Origin: Actinomycetes bacterium
GTDB taxonomy: Bacteria > Actinomycetota > Acidimicrobiia > Acidimicrobiales > Microtrichaceae
Length of the DNA stretch: 5,806 nucleotides
Reading direction: 5' to 3'
Assembly: GCA_023423475.1 (NCBI GenBank)
Contig: JAFAFN010000426.1
Span: 1-5,806 of the forward strand
The position numbers and the translations under genes were made by a program. Of the stretch, positions 1 through 5,565 are shown in pieces (the stretch's first letter is position 1; each line of letters begins with the position of its first letter). The notes below the pieces were generated by a model. It searched no databases, was not told the DNA's origin, and saw nothing but the letters and a program-made list of their open reading frames with translations.

Positions 1-700
1 CCGCCGCGGCAGTGGTGCCACCGGGCGAGGTGACCGCGGCGCGCAGCTCGAGCGGACCCTCGTCGCTCTCGACGAGCAGTCGTGCCGCGCCCAGCAGGGT
101 CTGGCGTGCGAGCGCATCGGCGGTGGCCCGGGGTAGTCCGGCGAGCACACCGGCGTCGATGAGCGCCTCGGCGACCAGGAACACGTAGGCGGGACCCGAT
201 CCCGACAGCCCCGTCACCGCATCGATCGACGACTCCGGCACCCGCACGACGGTGCCCACCGCGCCCAGCACCGACTCGGCCCACTCCAGGTCGGCCTCGG
301 ACGCGCTCGAACCGGCAGCGATCGCCGCGGCGCCATCCCCGACCAGCGCCGGGGTGTTGGGCATCGCCCGCACGACCGCCACGTCGGCACCGACGGCGTC
401 CTCGAGCACCGCGATGCTGACGCCCGCGGCGATCGACAGGACGCGCTCGATGCCAGCGGCCGCCGCGCTGCGCAGCACCGCGGGGATGTCGGCCGGCTTC
501 GTCGCGGCGATCACGCCCTTGGCGGCGACGGGCTTTTCGACCACCTCGACGCCGTCGAAGCGCTCACGGAGCTGGTCCCGGCGTTCGGGGACCGCCTCGA
601 CCACCACGACGTCGGACGGGGCGATCGATCCGCTCGCCAACAGGCCGCCGAGCAGGGCCTCGCCCATCCGTCCGCCACCGAGCAGCTGCAGTTCGTACAT
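1..700 (-). CDS. proC: Pyrroline-5-carboxylate reductase, 3' end cut by window edge
   Basis: Catalyses the last step of proline synthesis in the cytoplasm, reducing 1-pyrroline-5-carboxylate to L-proline with NAD(P)H. I translated 233 codons from the ATG at 700-698. A dinucleotide-binding GGGRMG (residues 8-13) opens the Rossmann domain; the family motif MPNTP follows at 113-117, TGLSGSGPAY at 163-172, and TSPGGTT at 224-230 just before the window ends. The family is usually about 265-275 residues, so roughly 30-40 C-terminal residues are missing. No internal stop or frameshift is seen. The start is fixed by the glycine motif, which leaves no room for a later start; a GGAG lies only one base before the ATG, too close for a normal ribosome site, but a TANNNT box ends seven bases upstream, so the mRNA may be leaderless. 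It lies 163 bp downstream of the hydrolase gene and is probably its own transcription unit. Confidence 0.95.
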   Translation of the reverse strand, partial: MYELQLLGGGRMGEALLGGLLASGSIAPSDVVVVEAVPERRDQLRERFDGVEVVEKPVAAKGVIAATKPADIPAVLRSAAAAGIERVLSIAAGVSIAVLEDAVGADVAVVRAMPNTPALVGDGAAAIAAGSSASEADLEWAESVLGAVGTVVRVPESSIDAVTGLSGSGPAYVFLVAEALIDAGVLAGLPRATADALARQTLLGAARLLVESDEGPLELRAAVTSPGGTTAAA

Positions 701-707
701 GCTCCGA

Positions 708-713
708 AGCGTA
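708..713 (-). promoter_or_regulatory. Possible -10 box of a leaderless proC promoter
   Basis: On the minus strand the hexamer TACGCT fits the TANNNT -10 pattern and is separated from the proC ATG by seven bases (TCGGAGC). Transcription would then begin at or next to the A of the start codon, as in the leaderless mRNAs common in actinobacteria. I see no good -35 hexamer at the usual distance; that place is occupied by GC-rich sequence next to the hairpin at 729-760. Pattern match only. Confidence 0.35.
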
Positions 714-728
714 TCGGCGGGACGGACG

Positions 729-760
729 GGGCCCGGCCGACTTCCCCGACGGCCGGGCCC
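729..760 (-). terminator. Strong GC hairpin between hydrolase gene and proC
   Basis: A perfect 11-bp inverted repeat, GGGCCCGGCCG (729-739) and CGGCCGGGCCC (750-760), encloses a 10-base loop. It lies 104 bp after the hydrolase stop and 28 bp before the proC ATG. There is no T-run after it on either strand, so it is not a classic intrinsic terminator, although many actinobacterial terminators lack the T-tract. If transcription entered proC from upstream, the same hairpin would sit in the proC leader. Confidence 0.4.
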
Positions 761-826
761 GTGGGAGAACCTACGGAGCGGCCCCCGAACTGTCAGCGGG
801 GACCACTCCCCGGCCGATCGTCGAAC

Positions 827-841
827 AGCGCGCCGCGCGCT
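827..841 (-). terminator. Short GC hairpin just after the hydrolase stop
   Basis: AGCGCG and CGCGCT pair perfectly (6 bp) around a 3-base loop, 22 bases downstream of the hydrolase TAG. A weaker 5-bp stem (CCCCG at 783-787 with CGGGG at 797-801) follows, then the strong hairpin at 729-760. None has a T-run. Together they may end the mshA/ybjN/hydrolase transcript; individually this one is weak evidence. Confidence 0.3.
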
Positions 842-863
842 ACGACGCGCCGCAGGTCCCTCG

Positions 864-2549
864 CTAGGACGCTCGCTGCATCTGCTCGGTCACCGGGAGG
901 CTGAGCTCGATCGACCCGAAGTCGATCGAGCCGCCGAGCTGCGGCTCGGCGTAGGCGACCGTCGTGGCCACGAGCTGGAGCCGGATCGTCGAACCCGGGG
1001 CCGCCTCGAACGCGACCATCTCGAGCGGCACGGTGGTGGTGTGCTCCTCGCCGTCGAGCACGACCTCGATCGGGGTGATCTGGTTGCCGAGCACGATGCC
1101 CGTGCTCTCGTCGACGAGCTGGGCGAAGATCCGCTGGGGTCGGTCGCCCTGCCCCGCGGTGCCGGTGTAGGTGAGGGTCAGCTCCGGTGCACCGACCGCG
1201 AGGTGCGGCCCGCCCTCGACGACCAGGTCGACATCGACCGAGTTGGTCGCAGGACCGGGGGTGATCGACTCGACCAGCGACGGAAGGACGCCGCCCACCT
1301 CGGCGGGCAGCGTGATCGGACCCGCACCGCCCTCGGCGACGAGCTCGAGCGTGCCGGAACCGGTCGCGGTCAGCGGCGTGGCGTCACCGCTGACGAAGCC
1401 GTCGGCGGTGTAGCGGACACCGGACTGGTCGATGATGTCGAAGCCGGCGACCTCGGCGGCGTCGGTGTCACCTGCGACGTAGCGCTGCAACCATGCGACC
1501 GCCGCCTCGGACACCCTGGCCGGGTCGCCCGGATCGGTCAGGCACACCCCGTGGCCGTCGCAGTACCACATCATGGCGAGCGGGACGCCCGTGTCGCGCA
1601 GCAGCAGGTAGTTCGTGACGCCCTCGTCCAGGGTGAACAGCGTGTCCATCGTCCCCTGCACGATGAGCGTGGGCACCTCGATGTCCGCGACCGCGTCGCC
1701 GGGCCCACGAGACTCGAACCAGGCGACGTCCTCGTCGCTGAGCAGACCCGTCTCGGTCCCTGAGCGATGGGCGCTCTCGATGTGGGGATCGAGGGTGCCG
1801 CGTGCCGAACCCGCGTCGGTGAGCGTGGTGGCCCAGCCGGTCTTGACCGTGTCGGCCTTGAAGAGGCTGGTCCGCAGCGAGTTCCAGGCGACGATCGGGA
1901 CGATCGCGTCGACCCGGCAGTCCTGCGCGGCGACGACGAACTGGATGCCGCCGCCGTAGGACCCGCCGACCATGCCGAGCGCCGGGTCGTGTGGTGCGTC
2001 GAGCTCGACGCCGGACTGCTCGGCGACCCAGTCGATCAACACCTGCACGTCGCGCCCCTCGAACTCGGCGGCGTCGACCTGTGCGACGCCGGTGGACTCG
2101 CCGAAGCCGCGTGGATCCCAGGTCAGCACGTTGAAGCCGGCCTGCCAGAGCGTCGCGATGTCCAGCGCGCCGAGGATGCCCGTCGCCTCGACGTCGGTGT
2201 CCCCGGGAGAGCTCCAACCCGGACCCATCAGCACCGTCGGCTTCGGCGAGTCCGCCGATGCGCCCTCGACGGGGAACCAGTGCGAACGGATGACCGTGCC
2301 GTCGAACGAGACGATGTCCACGTCGCTCGTCGAGCCCGCGACCGGGGTTGACTCGACCGGCGCCGGCGCGTCGAGCTCGCAGTCGGGTCGGGACCAACCG
2401 CTCTCGGCGACGGTCGTCGAGGTCGTGGTCGTCTCGTCGTCCGGCGTGGCACCCTCGGAGGTGCAGGCGGCGCCGAGCAGGCCGGCGGCCAGCACGCAGA
2501 CGGCGGCGAGGCGGAACGGGCGGGGTCGTCGCGGCAGCATCGTCGTCAT
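864..2549 (-). CDS. Exported alpha/beta hydrolase, CocE/S15 X-prolyl peptidase type, probable lipoprotein
   Basis: A 561-residue serine hydrolase predicted to act outside the membrane; the substrate (ester or X-Pro-type peptide) cannot be read from the sequence. Residues 5-28 form a signal peptide: Arg-rich start, hydrophobic stretch, then LLGAAC with Cys29 as the possible lipidation site, although Gly at -3 is not the usual Leu. A Thr-rich linker (about 38-50) follows. The catalytic domain (about 75-360) has DPRGFGES (145-152), a nucleophile elbow GGSYGG with Ser197, Asp302 in GTMD, and His333 in DGHG, a complete triad. Residues about 380-555 are beta-rich and resemble the C-terminal jelly-roll domain of the X-Pro dipeptidyl-peptidase/CocE family. 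The ATG at 2549-2547 overlaps the YbjN-gene stop as ATGA, indicating translational coupling. An in-frame ATG at 2540, nine bases after an AGGG, is an alternative start giving 558 residues. Confidence 0.85.
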   Translation of the reverse strand: MTTMLPRRPRPFRLAAVCVLAAGLLGAACTSEGATPDDETTTTSTTVAESGWSRPDCELDAPAPVESTPVAGSTSDVDIVSFDGTVIRSHWFPVEGASADSPKPTVLMGPGWSSPGDTDVEATGILGALDIATLWQAGFNVLTWDPRGFGESTGVAQVDAAEFEGRDVQVLIDWVAEQSGVELDAPHDPALGMVGGSYGGGIQFVVAAQDCRVDAIVPIVAWNSLRTSLFKADTVKTGWATTLTDAGSARGTLDPHIESAHRSGTETGLLSDEDVAWFESRGPGDAVADIEVPTLIVQGTMDTLFTLDEGVTNYLLLRDTGVPLAMMWYCDGHGVCLTDPGDPARVSEAAVAWLQRYVAGDTDAAEVAGFDIIDQSGVRYTADGFVSGDATPLTATGSGTLELVAEGGAGPITLPAEVGGVLPSLVESITPGPATNSVDVDLVVEGGPHLAVGAPELTLTYTGTAGQGDRPQRIFAQLVDESTGIVLGNQITPIEVVLDGEEHTTTVPLEMVAFEAAPGSTIRLQLVATTVAYAEPQLGGSIDFGSIELSLPVTEQMQRAS

Positions 2550-3076
2550 CCCTGGAACCGTGAGGCGAAGGCGAGGCGCATCGCGGGACGGAAGGCCTGC
2601 TCGACGTACGCGTAGGTCGAGCCGAAGAGCCGGTCGAGCTCGTCGTCGTCGATCCACTCGACGGGGATCTCGCCCACGAGGAACACCGCGTCCTCGGCGC
2701 CGATGGCGAACCGGAACCCGTGCAGCTTCAGGTTGCGACGCAGGAGGTACTCGTAGGTCTGCGCCACGTTCTCCTCGGGAGCCGGCAGCACATAGGTCTC
2801 GACGTGGAGGCTGCGTTGACGCAGCGCGAACCACACGGCGAAGTTCGTCTTCTCCTCACCCTCGACGCGTGCGACCCAGCGTCGGACGGATCCGTCGTCC
2901 TGGCGTTCCACCGCCGCGACGGTCGGGTTCTCGTCGACCTGGGTGGCCAGCCACGCATTGACGGCCGCGGCGTAGCCGTCGAGGTCGGCCTCACTGGCAG
3001 GACTGGCGCTCGACGGTCTGGCGCTCTCTGATCCGGTGCTGGCTGGTCCGGCGCTGGCAGGTCCGGCGGACGTCAT
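2546..3076 (-). CDS. YbjN-domain protein with repetitive N-terminus
   Basis: A 176-residue protein, probably cytoplasmic, with no signal peptide or membrane segment. Residues about 32-172 look like the actinobacterial YbjN family (type III secretion chaperone-like fold): a stretch from Trp82 to Pro100 (WFALRQRSLHVETYVLPAP), YEYLLRRN at 108-115, HGFRFAI at 119-125 and FLVGEIP at 132-138. As I recall, M. tuberculosis Rv0487, the gene directly after mshA, is the same kind of protein, and this one also directly follows mshA after 65 bp. Its biochemical role is unknown. The start is well supported: AGGGAG ends eight bases before the ATG. Residues 4-28 are five pentapeptide repeats of the type A-G-P-A-S and are probably disordered. 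The stop overlaps the hydrolase start by four bases. Confidence 0.85.
   Translation of the reverse strand: MTSAGPASAGPASTGSESARPSSASPASEADLDGYAAAVNAWLATQVDENPTVAAVERQDDGSVRRWVARVEGEEKTNFAVWFALRQRSLHVETYVLPAPEENVAQTYEYLLRRNLKLHGFRFAIGAEDAVFLVGEIPVEWIDDDELDRLFGSTYAYVEQAFRPAMRLAFASRFQG
2993..3067 (-). repeat. Five tandem 15-bp repeats coding for A-G-P-A-S-type pentapeptides
   Basis: Reading the minus strand from 3067, five 15-bp units encode AGPAS, AGPAS, TGSES, ARPSS and ASPAS (residues 4-28 of the YbjN-domain protein). The first two units, GCCGGACCTGCCAGC and GCCGGACCAGCCAGC, differ by one base; later units diverge but keep Ser at the fifth position and mostly Ala at the first. The period is a multiple of three, so gain or loss of units keeps the reading frame. 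Confidence 0.8.
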
Positions 3077-3084
3077 GATCGGTG

Positions 3085-3090
3085 CTCCCT
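3085..3090 (-). promoter_or_regulatory. Ribosome binding site of the YbjN-domain gene
   Basis: AGGGAG on the minus strand, eight bases before the ATG at 3076. It is the clearest Shine-Dalgarno match in the window and fixes the start upstream of the pentapeptide repeat, so the repeat is translated. Confidence 0.75.
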
Positions 3091-3141
3091 GCGAGGAGTG
3101 GACGTCCGCGACCGGACCCTTCGGTCAGCGGCGTCGGATGC

Positions 3142-4350
3142 TCAGGAGCACTCGACGAGCGTCCTCGCGCGCAGGTCAGCGTAGAGCCGTCGCAGCCTCG
3201 CGGCCGTGGTCGACCACGAGTAGCGGTTCGCGAGCTCGGTGGCGGCGGCTCCCATCGCCGCGGCGGCGAGCGGGTCGTCCAGCACGGCGTCGATGCGCTC
3301 GGCGTACGCGCTCGGATCGCGGGACTCGACGAGCCAGCCGGTGACGCCGTCGTCGACCAGGGTCCGGAGTCCACCGACGGCGGCGGCGACGACGGGGATC
3401 CCACACGCCGCCGCCTCGAGGGCGACCAGACCGAACGACTCGGATCGACTCGGCACGACGACGACGTCGGCCGCCCGGTAGTAGGTGGACAGCAGGTGGT
3501 GCGGCTGGGGATCGACGAACTGCACTCGCTCGGCGAGTCCGAGGTCGTCGATCAGCGCCCGGATGTCGGCCAGCTCGGCCGGGCCCTCGGTGCCGCTCGG
3601 ACCGCCCACCACGACGAGTCGCGTGTCGGGGTCGTGCAGCTCCGCCAGGGCACGAACCGCGATGGAGAGACCCTTCAACGGCTGTATCCGACCGACGAAC
3701 AGCATGGTCGGCCGCTCGTCGAACCCGAGCGCCGCCCGGGCTCCCGCACGGTCACCCGGTGAGAAGAACGCGTGGTCGACCCCGGGCGGCACCAGCTCGA
3801 TGCGGTCCGGCGCCGCGCCGTAGAACTCGACGAGCTGGTCGGCCTCGACCGGACTCGACGCGCAGATCGCGTCGCAGCAGCCGATCACCTCGACCTCGGC
3901 GCGCTCCCGCGAGGCGGGTTCGTGGTCGCCGGCGTCGGCCTTGACCCTGGCGAGGGTGTGGAACGTCGCGATGAGCGGCAGGCCGAGCTCGTGCTTGAGT
4001 CGGTGCGCGGCGACGGCCGAGAGCCAGTAGTTCGCGTGCAGCACGTCGACGGGGTCCTCACGCAGGTCCGCGGCGACGGAGTCGGCGAACGCGTCCACGA
4101 CCGACGGCAGCTGCTCCTTGGCCAGGTCGACGGGCCCAGCGTCGACGTGCACGACCTCGAGCCCCGGCTCGACCCGGACCCGATCGGGCAGGTCCTCGGA
4201 CCAGCGACGCACGTAGACGCGCACCTCGACACCGGCCTGGGCCAGCGAGGCGCTCAACTCGCGCACGTAGACGTTCATGCCTCCGGAGTCGCCGTGGCCC
4301 GGTTGGACCAACGGCGAGGTGTGCAGCGACAGGATGGCGACAGAACTCAC
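3142..4350 (-). CDS. mshA: D-inositol-3-phosphate glycosyltransferase (mycothiol synthesis), GT4 family
   Basis: Transfers GlcNAc from UDP-GlcNAc to 1L-myo-inositol 1-phosphate, the first committed step to mycothiol, in the cytoplasm. The 402 residues form two Rossmann-like domains of the GT-B fold. The N-terminal HTSPL...GGMNVYV (10-29) and HTLARVK (131-137) are MshA hallmarks. Aligning from memory with Corynebacterium MshA, the inositol-phosphate contacts (N25, K78, Y110, T134, R154) correspond to Asn26, Lys78, Tyr108, Thr132 and Arg148; catalytic His to His131; UDP contacts to Arg221, Lys226, Glu304 and Glu312 in FVGRIQPLK and SESFGLVALE. All are present, which favours MshA over a generic GT4 enzyme. 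It is slightly shorter than the usual 420-480. The start is GTG (4350-4348), needed to keep the conserved N-terminus; no Shine-Dalgarno site is seen, and the GTG overlaps the stop of a 17-codon frame. Confidence 0.88.
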   Translation of the reverse strand: MSSVAILSLHTSPLVQPGHGDSGGMNVYVRELSASLAQAGVEVRVYVRRWSEDLPDRVRVEPGLEVVHVDAGPVDLAKEQLPSVVDAFADSVAADLREDPVDVLHANYWLSAVAAHRLKHELGLPLIATFHTLARVKADAGDHEPASRERAEVEVIGCCDAICASSPVEADQLVEFYGAAPDRIELVPPGVDHAFFSPGDRAGARAALGFDERPTMLFVGRIQPLKGLSIAVRALAELHDPDTRLVVVGGPSGTEGPAELADIRALIDDLGLAERVQFVDPQPHHLLSTYYRAADVVVVPSRSESFGLVALEAAACGIPVVAAAVGGLRTLVDDGVTGWLVESRDPSAYAERIDAVLDDPLAAAAMGAAATELANRYSWSTTAARLRRLYADLRARTLVECS

Positions 4351-4400
4351 GACAAGTGGGAACTCGCTGTGGCGGGGATCATTCCGTGCTGCTGGGTCAT
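4347..4400 (-). other. 17-codon open frame overlapping the mshA start
   Basis: ATG at 4400-4398 opens a frame encoding MTQQHGMIPATASSHLS and ends in TGA at 4349-4347, overlapping the mshA GTG as GTGA. It begins one base after the stop of the HTH regulator gene, so it fills the whole gap between the two genes. Because mshA has no visible ribosome site, reinitiation from this frame is a reasonable way to start it. The peptide resembles nothing I know, and a frame this short can arise by chance. Confidence 0.25.
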
Positions 4401-4401
4401 C

Positions 4402-4845
4402 TCAATCCGTGCCCGTGGGCACGTCCGTCACCGGCTCGAGGTCGAGCTCCTCGACACCCGCCCCCTCGGCCGCCTCGAGCAGCTCCTTGGCGAGCGCGTC
4501 GTTGACGCTCACGAACGAGTCGTACACGCGCACCAGGGTCTTCTTCTGCTCCTCGGTGATGCGCGGGTCACGACGGATCTCCCCGATCACGTCGACCTCG
4601 CCGTCGGGCTCGTCGAGGATCCCCGCCCGCACGTACAGCGTCTCGGACGAGATCTCGAGGGCCCTGGCGATCTGCTGGAGGATCTCCGCCGAGGGTCGAC
4701 GCAGACCACGCTCGATCTGCGAGAGGTACGGGTTCGACACGCCGGCCATCTCGGAGAGCTTCCGCAGGGAGAGCTGACCGAGGTTGCGCTGCTCACGGAT
4801 GAACTCGCCCAGGTCGTGCCAGCGGCGATCGAGATCGTCCTTCAT
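4402..4845 (-). CDS. XRE-family helix-turn-helix transcriptional regulator
   Basis: A 147-residue DNA-binding protein. An XRE/Cro-type HTH spans about residues 12-70 (LSLRKLSEMAGVSNPYLSQIERG, starting near residue 25, contains the two helices of the motif), followed by YVRAGIL (about 71-77) and an acidic helical C-terminus with EEQKKTLVRVYDSF. The overall pattern resembles M. tuberculosis Rv0474-type regulators, from memory; targets are unknown. I chose the ATG at 4845-4843 because TACCGT, a TANNNT -10 box, ends seven bases before it, suggesting a leaderless mRNA. The alternative GTG at 4854 adds three residues (M-D-D) but has no ribosome site and would lie inside that box. It sits between the rsiG-like gene and mshA, 56 bp before the mshA stop-overlapping start, so it could regulate mshA, itself, or both. 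Confidence 0.88.
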   Translation of the reverse strand: MKDDLDRRWHDLGEFIREQRNLGQLSLRKLSEMAGVSNPYLSQIERGLRRPSAEILQQIARALEISSETLYVRAGILDEPDGEVDVIGEIRRDPRITEEQKKTLVRVYDSFVSVNDALAKELLEAAEGAGVEELDLEPVTDVPTGTD

Positions 4846-4852
4846 GTCATCC

Positions 4853-4858
4853 ACGGTA
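4853..4858 (-). promoter_or_regulatory. Possible -10 box of a leaderless promoter for the HTH regulator
   Basis: TACCGT on the minus strand fits TANNNT and is followed by seven bases (GGATGAC) and then ATG. No convincing -35 hexamer is seen. If real, the regulator and the genes after it can be transcribed independently of the rsiG-like gene. A small 5-bp hairpin (GCTGC 4877-4881 with GCAGC 4888-4892) lies just upstream. Confidence 0.35.
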
Positions 4859-4916
4859 CCGCGACCATCGCGAACGGCTGCTACTCGGCAGCAAGCACCG
4901 GGTCACCTGCGGATGC

Positions 4917-5447
4917 TCAGCGCAGCAGGTCGTCGACCGTCGCTCCGCTGCGGTAGCGACCCACCAGCTCGTCCTGGACACGGTCGATGCGACGGTGCAC
5001 CTCGTGCCGGGCGGCGGACAGATCTCGTTCGACGTCACCGATGCGCGCCGCGGCGGTGGCGAGATCGACGTCGTCGAGGCGGCCGATCTCGGCCAGCTGC
5101 GACGGCGTGAGGATCTCGTCGAGCTCGACGAGCAGCTCGTCGGCCCAGGCGGGCGGTTCCAGGTCGCGGATGGGCCGCGGCAGGCCCGGGCCACGCGTGT
5201 GCGCCGCGAGCGCGTCGGGCAGCCGTTCGAGCAGGTCGCCGGCGGCGTCACCGGTCAGGCCGTCGCCGCGACGCTCGAGCTCGACCGACACCGTGTCGAG
5301 TCGGCCCTGCACGATGCGTCGTGCGTAGGAGAGTCCGTTCTCGACGTCCTGGTAGTGGTCACGCACCTCTCGCAGCACCGCGAGCGAACATGCGCCGAGG
5401 TCGGCCGGTTCGTCGATGGTGATCAGCTCGTCGAGTTCGATCCGCAT
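4917..5447 (-). CDS. rsiG: RsiG-type c-di-GMP-binding anti-sigma factor
   Basis: In Streptomyces, RsiG bound to c-di-GMP holds the sporulation sigma factor WhiG inactive; I infer the same class here. The 176-residue protein is almost wholly helical and acidic. Two copies of the signature E-x3-S-x2-R-x3-Q-x3-D are visible: Glu36, Ser40, Arg43, Gln47, Asp51, and Glu140, Ser144, Arg147, His151, Asp155. The spacing is exact in both; His replaces Gln in the second. The copies lie in two predicted long helices (about 20-60 and 125-165) joined by a Gly/Pro-rich middle, matching the antiparallel hairpin that holds a c-di-GMP dimer. The start ATG has AGGACGGG upstream; an open frame continues to 5789 but its extra 114 residues are Arg/Pro/Thr-rich and look non-coding. 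No WhiG-type sigma gene is in the window. Earlier annotations of this family use 'aerial mycelium formation protein'. Confidence 0.82.
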   Translation of the reverse strand: MRIELDELITIDEPADLGACSLAVLREVRDHYQDVENGLSYARRIVQGRLDTVSVELERRGDGLTGDAAGDLLERLPDALAAHTRGPGLPRPIRDLEPPAWADELLVELDEILTPSQLAEIGRLDDVDLATAAARIGDVERDLSAARHEVHRRIDRVQDELVGRYRSGATVDDLLR

Positions 5448-5455
5448 GGGTGTCG

Positions 5456-5463
5456 CCCGTCCT
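5456..5463 (-). promoter_or_regulatory. Ribosome binding site of the rsiG-like gene
   Basis: AGGACGGG on the minus strand, eight bases before the ATG at 5447. It supports this start over upstream in-frame starts that would extend the protein into sequence without coding character. Confidence 0.55.
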
Positions 5464-5521
5464 GTTCGTCGTCCGCTCAGGTGCCGAGTCGTCCGGTCGC
5501 CGGCGCGCTGTGTCCACGAGC

Positions 5522-5527
5522 ACGCTA
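5522..5527 (-). promoter_or_regulatory. Weak candidate -10 box upstream of the rsiG-like gene
   Basis: TAGCGT on the minus strand fits TANNNT and would give a leader of about 65-70 bases ending at the ATG at 5447. It lies in the palindrome CGCTAGCG (5523-5530). I find no clear -35 hexamer, and a single TANNNT in 221 bp is weak evidence. Confidence 0.2.
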
Positions 5528-5565
5528 GCGAGCGATCGACACCCGTCTGGAACATCCATCGGCAG

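Noticed and set aside
252..1763. Long plus-strand open frame of about 500 codons
   Set aside because: It lies antisense to proC and the hydrolase gene, both of which have clear motifs, and its translation is Arg/Ala/Gly-rich low-complexity typical of a frame opposite GC-rich genes.
2550..2834. Upstream extension of the hydrolase frame to 2834
   Set aside because: It overlaps the YbjN-domain gene in another frame, is Arg-rich, and would bury the signal peptide; the start at 2549 places the signal peptide at the N-terminus.
3104..3126. Alternative hairpins between mshA and the YbjN-domain gene
   Set aside because: Two mutually exclusive 5-bp stems (GTCCG/CGGAC and GACCG/CGGTC) can form, but they are short, expected by chance at this GC content, and lack a T-run.
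4402..4845. BldD-like c-di-GMP motif (R-x-D...R-x-x-D) in the HTH regulator
   Set aside because: RRD and RVYD are present in the C-terminal part, but the gap between them is 12 residues rather than the 8 of BldD, and the rest of the protein does not resemble BldD.
4877..4892. Terminator between the rsiG-like gene and the HTH gene
   Set aside because: Only a 5-bp stem with a 6-base loop and no T-run; too weak to call.
3772..4956. Long plus-strand open frame opposite mshA and the HTH gene
   Set aside because: Its Asp/Val/Arg/Leu-rich translation mirrors the minus-strand genes and shows no domain; the minus-strand products are recognisable.
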